Positions 27,235 through 36,771 of a DNA stretch of 64,000 nucleotides are shown here, piece by piece. Every line of letters starts with the position of its first letter. Within the stretch, counting starts at the first letter, position 1. Below the pieces are notes generated by a model. That model was given only the letters and a program-made list of their open reading frames with translations, was not told the DNA's origin and did not search any database. Position numbers and translations under genes: made by a program. This DNA comes from Nostoc sp. KVJ20 (lineage in GTDB: Bacteria; Cyanobacteriota; Cyanobacteriia; Cyanobacteriales; Nostocaceae): contig NZ_KV757622.1 in the NCBI RefSeq assembly GCF_001712795.1, positions 141,527-205,526 of the forward strand. Reading direction: 5' to 3'.

Positions 27235-28626
27235 CTATCTTCCCACGCCTACATATTGGAATCCAGCCCGGATCATTGCTTCGGGGTCGAGGAAGTTACG
27301 ACCATCGATGATAACTGGGTGAGCCATCAATTTTGCCATCTTCACATAATCGAGAGTGCTGAACTGCTGCCATTCGGTGACAAGTACCAAAGCATCGCAG
27401 CCGTCAGCAAGTCTTTCGGCATCGGTTTCTACTAACACCCCAGAAAGCCCATGACGCATACCTGTTTGGGAAATAATCGGGTCGTAGGCTTTGACCTTGG
27501 CTCCCAGTCGGTTTAGCTGCTCAATTAGGATGAGTGCTGGGGCGTCGCGCAAGTCGTCGGTATCTGGCTTAAAGGTCAGTCCGAGTAGTCCGACTGTTTT
27601 GCCTTTGAGAATTTTCAGAACTTGTTGGAGTTTTTCCAAAGCAATCAACCGTTGGCGCTCGTTGACACTGACAGCAGCTTTCATTAGCTGGGCTTCATAG
27701 CCATAATCATCAGCAGTGTGAATTAGAGCGGAGACATCTTTGGGGAAACAAGAACCACCCCAACCAATACCAGCTTGTAAAAACTTGTTACCAATGCGGG
27801 AGTCTAGACCGATACCCTTGGCTACTTGGGTGACATCAGCACCGACGCGATCGCAAATATTAGCAACTTCGTTAATAAAACTAATCTTAGTGGCTAAGAA
27901 GGCATTAGCGGCGTATTTGATCATCTCCGCCGAACTCAGGTCTGTTGCCAGAATTGGTACTGGGGGTAAAGATTGATCGTCAGCGTACTTCCGTTCCACA
28001 ATTGGGGCATACAGTTGTTGCATTAAAGCTACTGCTCTTTGGCTATTGCCTCCTAGTACAATGCGATCGGGGTTGAAGGTATCGTGAACTGCCGAACCTT
28101 CGCGCAAAAACTCTGGATTGCTCACCACATCAAACTCGGCTACAAACTCAGGTAATTTATCATCACTCGACACCCCACCTGCGGGTACCAATGTTTTCTG
28201 CCGTTCAGCAACACCATCTAGAACAAGCATCCGCACCCAGTCGCCTGAGCCAATGGGTACGGTAGATTTATTAACTATGACCTTATAACCACCGTTGAGA
28301 TTTTCGCCAATCCCACGAGCTACAGCTTCAACATAACGAGTATCACTTTCACCAGTGGGTAAAGGTGGTGTTCCCACAGCAATAAACAGAATTTCTCCGT
28401 GGGAAACTCCAGCAGCAAGATCACTAGTAAAATGAATTTTCTCTGCTTGAATGGCAGACTGCATAATTTCTGAGAGTCCCGGCTCAAAAATTGGGGACTG
28501 CCCAGACTTCATTAACTTAACTTTTTCTTCGTTGTTGTCTACGCAAATTACATCATGCCCAATATGGGCCAAGCAAGCACCTGTAACTAAACCAACGTAA
28601 CCAGTACCAATCACGCAAACACGCAT
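27235..28626 (-). CDS. ugd: UDP-glucose 6-dehydrogenase
   Basis: Ugd oxidises UDP-glucose to UDP-glucuronate with two NAD+, supplying sugars for capsule and exopolysaccharide. The 463-residue protein begins with the Rossmann motif VCVIGTGYVGLVTGACLAHIGHDV and shows the catalytic-Cys segment GIGWGGSCFPKDVSALI (Cys near residue 280), the substrate-binding KYAANAFLATKISFINEVANIC and the C-terminal KTVGLLGLTFKPDTDDLRDAPAL. The downstream gene of an operon with uxs (146-base gap, same strand), it feeds UDP-glucuronate to the UXS enzyme. Confidence 0.97.
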   Translation of the reverse strand: MRVCVIGTGYVGLVTGACLAHIGHDVICVDNNEEKVKLMKSGQSPIFEPGLSEIMQSAIQAEKIHFTSDLAAGVSHGEILFIAVGTPPLPTGESDTRYVEAVARGIGENLNGGYKVIVNKSTVPIGSGDWVRMLVLDGVAERQKTLVPAGGVSSDDKLPEFVAEFDVVSNPEFLREGSAVHDTFNPDRIVLGGNSQRAVALMQQLYAPIVERKYADDQSLPPVPILATDLSSAEMIKYAANAFLATKISFINEVANICDRVGADVTQVAKGIGLDSRIGNKFLQAGIGWGGSCFPKDVSALIHTADDYGYEAQLMKAAVSVNERQRLIALEKLQQVLKILKGKTVGLLGLTFKPDTDDLRDAPALILIEQLNRLGAKVKAYDPIISQTGMRHGLSGVLVETDAERLADGCDALVLVTEWQQFSTLDYVKMAKLMAHPVIIDGRNFLDPEAMIRAGFQYVGVGR

Positions 28627-28772
28627 TTTTTAACTCCTCACTTTTCTTAGGGTTAGTCTTCAAAAAGAATTCTGAATATGACACTTAGCTACTAATGAAA
28701 CTCAGCCATCAAGCATACTAGCTACCGATGGGTGAGCCTGCATGAAAATTTTAGAGCGACGCTAGATGCCAC

Positions 28773-29723
28773 TCAGGTGGTTGAATTATTGATATCGCTT
28801 TGAATGCGATCGCGAAAATCTTCTATTGTCAGTTTTAACCCCTCTTGCAGAGGAATGGTAGGTTCCCAATTTAACCAAGTTTTTGCCTTTGTGATATCAG
28901 GTTGGCGACGTCGGGGATCATCCGAAGGTAGTGCCTCGAATTTAATCTGGGCCTCCGGGTTGATCATATTTTGCACCGTTTGTGCCAATTGTAAAATCGT
29001 GTATTCACCAGGATTACCCAGGTTGACCGGGCCAATGTAGTCGCTATTCATTAGGCGGATGAATCCTTCTACTAAATCCGAAACATAGCAGAAACTACGA
29101 GTTTGCGAACCATCACCATAGACGGTTAAAGGATTACCCCGCAAGGCTTGAACTATAAAGTTGCTCACCACTCGACCATCGTTTTCTAACATTCTCGGCC
29201 CGTAAGTGTTGAATATCCGAACAACTCGAATATCAACTTTATTTTGCCTGTAGTAATCAAATGCTAGAGTTTCAGCAATTCTTTTACCTTCGTCGTAGCA
29301 TGAACGTATCCCAATGGGATTGACGCTACCTCGATACTCTTCAGTTTGGGGATGAACTTCTGGATCACCATATACTTCACTAGTTGAAGCTAAGAAAAAC
29401 CTAGCTTTTACACGTTTAGCCAGCCCCAACATATTCAGTGTTCCCATCACGTTAGTTTTGACGGTTTTAACTGGGTTGTACTGGTAATGTACTGGTGAAG
29501 CTGGACAAGCTAAATGATAAATTTGATCTACTTCTAACCGAATTGGTTCGGTAATATCGTGGCGAATGAGTTCAAAGTACGGATGACCTAACCATTTCAG
29601 AATGTTGCGTTTGTGGCCAGTGTAAAAATTATCCAAGCATATTAATTCATGCCCAGCAGTCATTAGTCGGTCGATGAGATGGGAACCAATAAACCCAGCA
29701 CCGCCCGTCACCAAAATTCTCAT
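28773..29723 (-). CDS. uxs: UDP-glucuronate decarboxylase (UDP-xylose synthase) of the SDR family
   Basis: A 316-residue extended SDR. The N-terminal NAD-binding motif is RILVTGGAGFIGSHLIDRL; the catalytic triad region includes STSEVYG and YDEGKRIAE (Tyr-xxx-Lys, SCYDEGKR), and RIFNTYGPRM follows. Sequence layout (IYHLACPASPVHYQYNPVKTVKTNVMGTLNML) matches UDP-glucuronate decarboxylases, which make UDP-xylose. The gene lies directly upstream of ugd on the same strand, so the operon converts UDP-glucose to UDP-xylose for surface polysaccharides. Other SDR epimerases are a less likely alternative. Confidence 0.9.
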   Translation of the reverse strand: MRILVTGGAGFIGSHLIDRLMTAGHELICLDNFYTGHKRNILKWLGHPYFELIRHDITEPIRLEVDQIYHLACPASPVHYQYNPVKTVKTNVMGTLNMLGLAKRVKARFFLASTSEVYGDPEVHPQTEEYRGSVNPIGIRSCYDEGKRIAETLAFDYYRQNKVDIRVVRIFNTYGPRMLENDGRVVSNFIVQALRGNPLTVYGDGSQTRSFCYVSDLVEGFIRLMNSDYIGPVNLGNPGEYTILQLAQTVQNMINPEAQIKFEALPSDDPRRRQPDITKAKTWLNWEPTIPLQEGLKLTIEDFRDRIQSDINNSTT

Positions 29724-30418
29724 AGTTTCCCAGTTACTTACAAATATTTTCAGTAGCTATTGCACTTACTTTTAGATTACCCAGCTTGGGTACAAAAATA
29801 CAGAACAAAAAAAAGAACAAGGCTTCATCAAAAAGTGTTGTTGAACTTACCTATTTTTTTACGGTTGCAGTTTTGTTATATTTTTACCTTTTTGCTTCAG
29901 AATTTAATTAGCAAAATAACAAACTTAGTCTAAAGATTATCAATCTTCCACCTAAAGTTCATCAAATCTTCAACAAAATAAAGTGTTTTTACCATGATCA
30001 GTGCTGAATGCTGAGTAACAAATGAACCAATAAATACTCAGGAATTATGTACGTGGGTATTAGCCCCGCTCTTTGTGGGTGGAATCTTTATTATCTCTAA
30101 GCCGAGCCACTAAGAACTCAGTATTTTTCACGGTTACAACTATTGTGAGTGGGATGCAAAGTACCAGGAAGTAATTTGAAACTCGTTTAATTTCAAGGTC
30201 TTACCATTACTATAGTTAACCTGTATCGTGTTTGCTAATATTCCGCCCTACACTTGATTGCAAAGACTGACACCATTCCACAAAACTTCTGCTACAAATG
30301 TACGCGTTTGTAGGGACGTACATTTGTACATTCCTACAGCCAATCCATTTGTTGCAAAGATTTTCGTCAATGGTATCACAGCTCAAGTCTAGTTAGATGG
30401 ACTTAGCTATGGCTGATA
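29724..30418. other. Intergenic region between the antiporter and uxs
   Basis: AT-rich, no supported gene. A perfect 11-bp inverted repeat (30294-30304 with 30317-30327) is present near the antiporter's 3' end. The right-hand gene ends here; the uxs promoter must lie in the left part (about 29730-29900). Confidence 0.5.
30294..30327. repeat. Inverted repeat hairpin downstream of the antiporter gene
   Basis: ACAAATGTACG and CGTACATTTGT pair perfectly over 11 bp with a 12-base loop; a third partial copy (TGTACATTCC) follows. No T tract, so terminator function is uncertain. Confidence 0.55.
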
Positions 30419-32557
30419 TTATACAGCAGATGTAATGTTAGTAACCGCATTAGAGGTAATTACATTAGTTTGAGTGCGTTGCGGTTCTCCAAGCATGACA
30501 ATAGAGCAAGTGAGTTGGCTGGCTAACTGGGTAGTGACATCGCTAATGGTTAACCCTCCAGGACTGGTACGATTACGTATAAAAGGTAAAACGACTAAAT
30601 CATATAGTCGTGCTGCCTGCAAAATTGCTTGGGCAACATTTTCATGAGCGATGATTTGAATTTCTGGGGCATTGGTCAAAGCCAATTTAGATACTAGCAG
30701 TGAGAGATGCGATCGCCTCCAAGCAATTTTACTAGAACTAGTACGGCGATCGCACACATTCAGCACAGTAATGTGGCTCTGATTTGCTTCTGCCAGCATT
30801 TGGGCAAATTGTACAGGCTGTAATGTGGGTGCTGTTAAGTTCTCTATTGGTACTAAGATGCGCTGAATTTTTTTCGGTGATTCTACTAGACGTGTCACCG
30901 CTACTGGACAATGGGAAGCCCAAAGCACACCATCAATTACATTCCCAAATAAACGCGCTCGTAACCCAGTGCGTTTACCCCAACCCATAACAATTAAATT
31001 AGCTTTTTGTTCACGAGCGGCTCTGCTAATGCCCTGAGCAAAGGCATCATCAATCCGCAGCACTGGTTCCGTCGGTACGCCCAATACTCGACTTTGTGCA
31101 GTGGCTTTGGTTAATAACCGCTCACTCCGTTGTAGAGAGGCTTCTAACTGCGGTGCATCCATGTGAGCAGCAGCATTAGCGATCGCCAATGGTATAATTT
31201 TGCCCTGAGACTGACGTGCTAATAATGCCGCCATTTCAATCAAATACTGCTGTGTATGAGGATTATATACAGGCACAACTATAGTAAAAGCACTATCTAT
31301 CTCTGGTGCTTTCTGGTCAGGTAGAGGTGGTGGTGGATCTTCCGCTGCTGAGGAATTCAAGCCAACAGCTATTCGACTGGTAATCAAAGGGCCCAAGGTT
31401 GATGTGACAACCATTAAGACAATAATGCTGTGTAATACTTCTAGTGGCAGCAACCCAGCCCGATATCCCACTAACGTTGCTGCTAATGTTGTAGCAACCT
31501 GGGGAAGTGATAGCGACCACATCGTTAGCATTTCTTGCCAGTTATAACGGTAAACCAGTTTCGTTAATAAAGCTGCAATCAATTTACTGACAATCAAACC
31601 AACGATCATCAAAAGTGTTAACTTCAGCGTGTCTAAGTTATTTACAAAAACGGGTAGATTAATCAGTAAACCAAGGTCAACAAAGAAAATGGGAATGAAC
31701 AGCACACTGCCAATGAATACCACCTTTTCTTTGACTGGCCCTTCACCCACAGCTTCATTCACCGCCAAACCAGCTAAAAAAGCACCAACAATTTTTTCTA
31801 CCCCAATCACTTGGGCACCTACAGCCGCTAGAAACACAGAAAGCAACACAAACAAAAATTTGTTTCCTTCGTCGTCTCCAGACCGCTTGAAAAATTCTTT
31901 ACCTGCCCAATCAAAGCCTGTAACAACGGCAACAGAGTAAATAGTTAACCGACCAGACAAAGTAAGTAGTTCTGCAAAGCTGAATGCTTCATCATCAGCC
32001 ATAGCTACACAAACGGCTAATATTAGCACTGCACCAATATCTGTAAAAATCTTAGCTCCAGTGGTGACAGTAACAGCTTCGTTGTTTACCACTCCCAAAC
32101 GACTGATTATGGGATATGCCAAAAGGGTATAGGAAGCAAATAAAGAGCCAATTAAGATTGAAGTATTCCAGCCATAGCCTAAAATTAGACCTACTAGGGT
32201 TCCCATTACCAGGGGTACACTGAAAGTCAAGCTAGCAAATCCAAAAGCGCGACTTTTCTGGCGGCGAAACTGTTCTAGATCAACTTCTAGCCCTGCGACA
32301 AACAGTAAATAAATTAACCCAATATCTGATAGTAGGTTAATCATCGGTGAGTCAGACTGGAATAAATTCCAACCTGAAGGCCCAAGTACTAGCCCTGAGA
32401 AAACCAAACCCACTAATCCTGGTAATCTTAGTCGCTCAAACATTATGGGTATAACTAAGATGACCACCAGCAAAATAGCAAAGGGAACAATTGGTTCCTT
32501 GCCAAGAACTTGGGAAGTTGGTTCCAGAACAAGAACTTGTGATATGGGTTCCATCAT
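30419..32557 (-). CDS. CPA2-type cation/proton antiporter with C-terminal universal stress domains
   Basis: A 712-residue membrane protein. Residues about 20-400 form a Na+/H+ exchanger domain of the monovalent cation:proton antiporter-2 family with about 12 membrane helices (LPGLVGLVFSGLVLGPSGWNLF; IYLLFVAGLEVDLEQFRRQK; GSVLFIPIFFVDLGLLINLP). Residues about 420-690 hold two UspA-like domains (FTIVVPVYNPHTQQYLIEMAALLARQ; RILVPIENLTAPTLQPVQFAQMLAEAN), the second with MGWGKRTGLRARLFGNVIDGVL nucleotide-loop sequence between them. Such fusions are common in cyanobacteria and suggest nucleotide-controlled exchange of Na+ or K+ for H+. The start is the first of two Met codons. Confidence 0.92.
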   Translation of the reverse strand: MMEPISQVLVLEPTSQVLGKEPIVPFAILLVVILVIPIMFERLRLPGLVGLVFSGLVLGPSGWNLFQSDSPMINLLSDIGLIYLLFVAGLEVDLEQFRRQKSRAFGFASLTFSVPLVMGTLVGLILGYGWNTSILIGSLFASYTLLAYPIISRLGVVNNEAVTVTTGAKIFTDIGAVLILAVCVAMADDEAFSFAELLTLSGRLTIYSVAVVTGFDWAGKEFFKRSGDDEGNKFLFVLLSVFLAAVGAQVIGVEKIVGAFLAGLAVNEAVGEGPVKEKVVFIGSVLFIPIFFVDLGLLINLPVFVNNLDTLKLTLLMIVGLIVSKLIAALLTKLVYRYNWQEMLTMWSLSLPQVATTLAATLVGYRAGLLPLEVLHSIIVLMVVTSTLGPLITSRIAVGLNSSAAEDPPPPLPDQKAPEIDSAFTIVVPVYNPHTQQYLIEMAALLARQSQGKIIPLAIANAAAHMDAPQLEASLQRSERLLTKATAQSRVLGVPTEPVLRIDDAFAQGISRAAREQKANLIVMGWGKRTGLRARLFGNVIDGVLWASHCPVAVTRLVESPKKIQRILVPIENLTAPTLQPVQFAQMLAEANQSHITVLNVCDRRTSSSKIAWRRSHLSLLVSKLALTNAPEIQIIAHENVAQAILQAARLYDLVVLPFIRNRTSPGGLTISDVTTQLASQLTCSIVMLGEPQRTQTNVITSNAVTNITSAV

Positions 32558-32696
32558 GTAGGAATTGAAGGGGCTATGGTAAAACTGCGATTACCTTGGG
32601 GGCGATCGCCTGATTGATATAAACAAAGAAGCCACCTGACGAAAAATCAAAAACCTTAACTTACACTAACCAGGCAATTGTCTCAGAACTAACTAC

Positions 32697-33353
32697 CTAC
32701 GGGTGGATTTGACTCAAAATGAACCGCAAGCGATCGTAGTCGTCTTTAAGTAGCACACTCAAGTTGCGTCCAGCTTTAATTAGCCATTCTCGGTCAGCTT
32801 TGCGTAACTGGTATACATCTCGAATGGCAGCTGCGGTCAAAGACTCTATTGGCGCACCATTGATACAAAGGAGTGTCCGTAAAAAATCTAGTTCTTCAGT
32901 AAATTTAATGATAGCTTCTGGTTCACACCGATAAACAGCCTGATGGATTTGTGGGGGACGGGGTGGTAGATACTGATATACTCTTTGGTTATAACTTTGA
33001 TTTTGCGAAGATAGTTCAAAGCCCACGATCGCAGCCCGAAATTCCGTTCTCAGCATGGCAAATATTTGGGGTTGTTCCTCCCGTAAGTCTTGCAAGGACA
33101 GCCCCAATGCTCTCGCCCGATGTACGGAATCTATGGGCATAGTTGTGGCATAATACACTACAGCATAAATTTGATTACCAGATTCTTCATCTACAGAGCA
33201 GACCCAACTACCAAAGGGTGGCATGGAGGGAAAGCTCAAGTCTTCTGGTTCCAAACACTGAGCTAAGAATTCAGTACTAGTAGTTTCAATCACCTCCGCA
33301 ATGTGGTTGGGATGGCGATCGCCAGTGGCAAACTGTGGTAGGGGGAGGCGCAT
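32697..33353 (-). CDS. HAS-barrel domain protein, conserved in cyanobacteria
   Basis: A 218-residue soluble protein. The N-terminal half (HIAEVIETTSTEFLAQCLEPEDLSFPSMPPFGSWVCS...IYAVVYYATTMPIDSVHRARALG) fits the HAS-barrel found at the start of HerA-type helicases and in ATP synthases, here without any helicase domain. The C-terminal half is helical (AAIRDVYQLRKADREWLIKAGRNLSVLLKDDYDRLRFIL). It precedes ndhS on the same strand, separated by repeats. The function is unknown; cyanobacterial homologues I recall are standalone and of this length. Confidence 0.8.
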   Translation of the reverse strand: MRLPLPQFATGDRHPNHIAEVIETTSTEFLAQCLEPEDLSFPSMPPFGSWVCSVDEESGNQIYAVVYYATTMPIDSVHRARALGLSLQDLREEQPQIFAMLRTEFRAAIVGFELSSQNQSYNQRVYQYLPPRPPQIHQAVYRCEPEAIIKFTEELDFLRTLLCINGAPIESLTAAAIRDVYQLRKADREWLIKAGRNLSVLLKDDYDRLRFILSQIHP

Positions 33354-33357
33354 AGTA

Positions 33358-33437
33358 ATTTAGTCATTAGTCATTGGTCATTAGTCATTAGTTTTTGTCA
33401 AATGACAAATGACAACGGACAAATGACTAATGACTAA
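33358..33437. repeat. TCATTAG heptamer arrays in inverted orientation
   Basis: Units of TAGTCAT/TGGTCAT on the left and their complements ATGACAA/ATGACTA on the right create a long imperfect inverted repeat between the HAS-barrel gene and ndhS. A further array of TCATTTG/TCATTGG lies at 33683-33742. Confidence 0.85.
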
Positions 33438-33439
33438 TT

Positions 33440-33637
33440 TTATTTGGCTTTTTTACGTCCGGCTGTGGTCTCTACGAGTTCCAATTCGCTCAGGCGGAAG
33501 GTAACTAATTTATCCCAGTTACCACCTTCAAATAATACGGCTACTTTGCCATCAGTTAGTCGTTGTACGAGTCCTTCGTAGCGATAATAGGTATCTGCGG
33601 GATTGTTGACGCGAACAGTTGCTCCAGGCAGAATCAT
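33440..33637 (-). CDS. ndhS: NAD(P)H-quinone oxidoreductase subunit S
   Basis: A 65-residue SH3-like protein of the photosynthetic NDH-1 complex. It forms part of the ferredoxin-binding site on the stromal/cytoplasmic arm, supporting cyclic electron flow around photosystem I. The sequence MILPGATVRVNNPADTYYRYEGLVQRLTDGKVAVLFEGG-type core and the WDKLVTFRLSELE segment match NdhS (Ssl0352 type) over nearly its full length, with a short basic tail. ATG at 33637. A solitary gene between repeat arrays. Confidence 0.93.
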   Translation of the reverse strand: MILPGATVRVNNPADTYYRYEGLVQRLTDGKVAVLFEGGNWDKLVTFRLSELELVETTAGRKKAK

Positions 33638-33967
33638 GTTTTTAGCCTCGTTTGTTTCCTTTTAATAGCTTAATACTTGTTAATAGTCATTTGTCATTGG
33701 TCATTGGTCATTTGTCATTTGTCATTTGTCATTGGTCATTAGCGAATAGCACTAAGTTAAGATACAGCCCTTGCCCTGACTTACAGGGAAAGCATTATGG
33801 GAGGGCTGCCGCCTTTAGTGGCTTGAACCGGAATACATTCCCAGTATTGAGGCTGGGAACAAGATTACACAAGGCTTTAGGCTTTTTTTAGTGCCATTCG
33901 GCCATTAGCAAAAGACATAGACGCGCCAGCGGCTTCCCGCAGGGTAGGACAAATGACTAATGACGAA
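33638..33967. other. Repeat-rich interval between ndhS and rodA, with a structured RNA-like element
   Basis: It contains TCATTTG heptamers (33683-33742), a highly structured segment (33765-33889) and a Nostoc interspersed repeat (GACGCGCCAGCGGCTTCCCG, 33921-33940). The plus-strand frame at 33652-33891 reads through repeats and is rejected. Confidence 0.55.
33765..33889 (+). ncRNA. Candidate structured RNA or IS200/IS605-type element end
   Basis: Successive stems are CAGCCCT/AGGGCTG (33765-33771 with 33802-33808) enclosing CCCTG/CAGGG, a GCCGCCTTTAGTGGC hairpin (about 33808-33822), and TTCCCAG/CTGGGAA (33838-33844 with 33853-33859), then AGGCTTTAGG and seven T (33883-33889). The 'CCGCCTTTAG...GGC' and 'CCGGAATACATTCCC' style resembles 3' ends of IS605-family tnpB transposons, but no tnpB is present. 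Confidence 0.35.
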
Positions 33968-35281
33968 TCAATAATACTTCTGCCTCTGTCGAAAATTTGC
34001 TACCGATTCTACTATTCCCAAGGATATAAAGTTGGTCAGCATCGCAGAACGCCCATAACTCATCCAAGGTAGGGGAATTCCTGCCACAGGTGCTAAACCA
34101 ACAGTCATGCCAATATTCACAATCAGCTGAAACACAATCATGGACAAAACGCCAATAGCCAACAAGGAACCAAAGTTATCTTTGGCCGTTTGGGCAACGT
34201 GCAGTAGACGGAAACAAATTAAGCAGAAGACAAACAGCACTACCAAACAACCAACAAAACCGAATTCTTCCCCCACTGCGGAGAAAATAAAGTCTGTATG
34301 CTGTTCCGGTACGAAATTCAGTTGCGTCATTGGCCCTTTGAACAGACCCCATCCCCAAATTTCACCGGCACCAATAGCAATGCGAGATTGGATTAAATGA
34401 TATCCAGCACCGAGTGGATCGTGATCGGGATTCATGAATACAGTTAGCCGATCTTTTTGATACTCTTTCAAAATATGCTTCCAGGCAAAGACTCCTAATT
34501 CGCCACCCAGTATATTTAGAGTCCATGCACCGATAGCACCGGCAGCAAATCGACGCCAGGGAAGAGTTTGCCAGCCGACAATAGCCATTGCAATTGACCA
34601 AACTATCCCTAATGGGCCAAAAGATAGTTCTTTAAATAAAACTATCGGTTCTGCTAATGGCCAAGACGTACTAAATAAAATAGCGGCAACCACAGGAGAA
34701 ATCATCAGAATTAACCAGCCTGGATTAGCATTTGCCCAGTAAAGCATTCCTAAGACGATCGCACAAAAAACCATTGATGTTGCTAAATCTGGCTGTAAGA
34801 ATATCAATCCCCAAGGTACAGCGGTGATTGCCAGAACGCGGAAAACACCTTCAAGGGTAGAAGCAGTGCGCCTGTGTAGCAAAGCCGCTAAGGTGATGAT
34901 CATGCCGACTTTGGCAAATTCTGAGGGTTGGACATTGAAACCAGCAATAGGAATCCACCGCTGTGCCCCTTTGGCGCTACTACCAGCAATCATCACGATG
35001 ATTAAGCTGAAGTTAGTTATTGCATAAGTTACCCAGTGCCACTGCATCAAGAGTTCGTAACGGATACGAGATAAAAACAGGGCTATAAGCACGCCGATAC
35101 CCGCTACCATCCAATGCCACCACCAGTCAGTTACTGGCTGCTTAAGTTCCGTACTGAGGATCATCAGGCCGCCAAAGATACTGACAGCAACTGGCAAACA
35201 AAAAAGTAGCCAATCTAGATGCTGCCAGGGCTTAACCCAAGACTTCCAGCGAATTTTGGGGAGCGATCGTTTTAACAACAT
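33968..35281 (-). CDS. rodA: Rod shape-determining glycosyltransferase RodA
   Basis: A SEDS-family peptidoglycan polymerase that works with a class B PBP in cell elongation. The 437-residue protein has about ten membrane helices and the family segments QRWIPIAGFNVQPSEFAKVGMI, FLQPDLATSMVF, the extracellular loop DPLGAGYHLIQSRIAIGAGEIWGWG, FVPEQHTDFIFSAVGEEFGF and the final PLPWMSYGRSAMLTNFISLGIV. Between about residues 200 and 260 an additional hydrophobic stretch is present, as is usual in cyanobacterial RodA. ATG at 35281. It lies 166 bases downstream of mrp on the same strand. Confidence 0.95.
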   Translation of the reverse strand: MLLKRSLPKIRWKSWVKPWQHLDWLLFCLPVAVSIFGGLMILSTELKQPVTDWWWHWMVAGIGVLIALFLSRIRYELLMQWHWVTYAITNFSLIIVMIAGSSAKGAQRWIPIAGFNVQPSEFAKVGMIITLAALLHRRTASTLEGVFRVLAITAVPWGLIFLQPDLATSMVFCAIVLGMLYWANANPGWLILMISPVVAAILFSTSWPLAEPIVLFKELSFGPLGIVWSIAMAIVGWQTLPWRRFAAGAIGAWTLNILGGELGVFAWKHILKEYQKDRLTVFMNPDHDPLGAGYHLIQSRIAIGAGEIWGWGLFKGPMTQLNFVPEQHTDFIFSAVGEEFGFVGCLVVLFVFCLICFRLLHVAQTAKDNFGSLLAIGVLSMIVFQLIVNIGMTVGLAPVAGIPLPWMSYGRSAMLTNFISLGIVESVANFRQRQKYY

Positions 35282-35447
35282 TGTGCCAGTTTAGACTTTA
35301 GCTTTAATTGTTGGGGATTGGACATTGGGAATTGGGAATTGGGCAATAATTAATAGTTATTCCCCCCTACTTCCCTATTCCCTAATACCCAATCCCTAGT
35401 ATTCCCAAGCAATAGCCCAGGAAGTAGATAGAAATTAAAATTTATAA

Positions 35448-36518
35448 TTATGTCAGGGCAGCAACTGATACTTTACCAGCAATGGTAAGAGCGATCGCTG
35501 TTAATGCTTTTGCTGAAGCTGAATCTGGATCACCAACGACTATTGGCACGCCGCTGTCACCACCTACTCGTGTAGATATCTCTAGCGGTACGCAACCCAA
35601 CAGTGGCACTCCCAATTCCGCAGCTGTTTTGGAGCCACCACCGGAACCAAAGATGTCATATTGCTTATCTGGTTGATCGGGGGGGATAAAATAGCTCATA
35701 TTTTCCACGATCCCCAATACCGGAACATTCATTTGCTGGAACATCCGCAATCCCTTGCGAGAATCTAACAGAGCTACGTTTTGCGGTGTGGTGACAATTA
35801 CTGCCCCTGCCATCGGTACTGCTTGGGTTAAAGTTAACTGAGCATCTCCGGTTCCTGGTGGCATATCTACAATCAAATAATCCAGTTCTCCCCATTGCAC
35901 TTGATAGAGAAACTGGCGAATTACACCATTGAGCATAGGCCCCCGCCAAATTACTGGTTGATCTCGGTCAATCAAAAAGCCCATCGAAACTAATTTGACG
36001 CCGTGATTAAAAGCAGGTTCCAGGATCTCACCGGTTTCAGTGGAACGCACAACAATTTGGGCATCAGCCAGACCCAGCATGGTGGGGTCATTGGGGCCGT
36101 AAATATCAGCATCTAGCAAACCGACTTTCGCCCCAGTTTGAGCTAGAGCCACTGCGACATTCACCGCCACAGTACTTTTACCAACGCCACCTTTGCCGCT
36201 GGAAACAGCAATGATATTTTTCACCCCGGAAATGCCAGTGCGGTCGGGCAAACTTTTTTGCTGCGGTGTTTCTGCCGTAACTTCTATACTGACATCTGTA
36301 ACGCCTGGGAGTTTTTTGACAGCTTTCTGACAGTCTTCAACAATAAATTCACGTAAAGGACAGGCAGGAGTGGTTAATACTAAAGTGAAACTAACCTTAC
36401 CACCGTCAATTTTTACGTTGCGAATCATATTCAGTTCTACCAGACTTTTGCGGAGTTCTGGGTCTTCCACTGGTCGCAAAATTTCTAATACAGAGCGGGA
36501 ATCGAGAACATCGTACAT
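35448..36518 (-). CDS. mrp: Mrp/ApbC family iron-sulfur cluster carrier ATPase
   Basis: A 356-residue protein with an N-terminal MIP18/DUF59 domain (residues about 5-85, containing ACPLREF) and a deviant Walker A P-loop ATPase domain of the Mrp/NBP35 type (SSGKGGVGKSTVAVNVAVALA, LLDADIYGPNDPTMLG, LIVDMPPGTGDAQLTL). Proteins of this family deliver Fe-S clusters to apoenzymes. In the region VENMSYFIPPDQPDKQYDIFGSGGG the CxxC pair present in many Mrp/ApbC proteins is missing, which appears typical of the cyanobacterial type and suggests a different cluster-binding mode or a role without cluster. ATG at 36518. Confidence 0.9.
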   Translation of the reverse strand: MYDVLDSRSVLEILRPVEDPELRKSLVELNMIRNVKIDGGKVSFTLVLTTPACPLREFIVEDCQKAVKKLPGVTDVSIEVTAETPQQKSLPDRTGISGVKNIIAVSSGKGGVGKSTVAVNVAVALAQTGAKVGLLDADIYGPNDPTMLGLADAQIVVRSTETGEILEPAFNHGVKLVSMGFLIDRDQPVIWRGPMLNGVIRQFLYQVQWGELDYLIVDMPPGTGDAQLTLTQAVPMAGAVIVTTPQNVALLDSRKGLRMFQQMNVPVLGIVENMSYFIPPDQPDKQYDIFGSGGGSKTAAELGVPLLGCVPLEISTRVGGDSGVPIVVGDPDSASAKALTAIALTIAGKVSVAALT

Positions 36519-36771
36519 AAAAATTCAAAATTCAAAATGAATAAACACTCTTGTGGAGAACATCTTAGTTATTAACTGGATGCTTTCTTAAGTAAGGTCA
36601 GCTAAGTTTTATCACTGTTGCTGCCGTAATAAAACTTAGCAATGGCATTATTACCTAATAGAATCTTAACTTTCTTTGGGCATTGGGATTAGGGGAGAGG
36701 TGACAGGTGAGAGGGAATAATCTGTAACCTGTAACCTATTCCCTGCTTATCCACTCCCCAATCCCCAGTCC

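Noticed and set aside
33652..33891. 79-codon plus-strand frame in the ndhS-rodA gap
   Set aside because: Its residues (LVIGHLSFVICHWSL) are a translation of TCATTTG/TCATTGG repeats.
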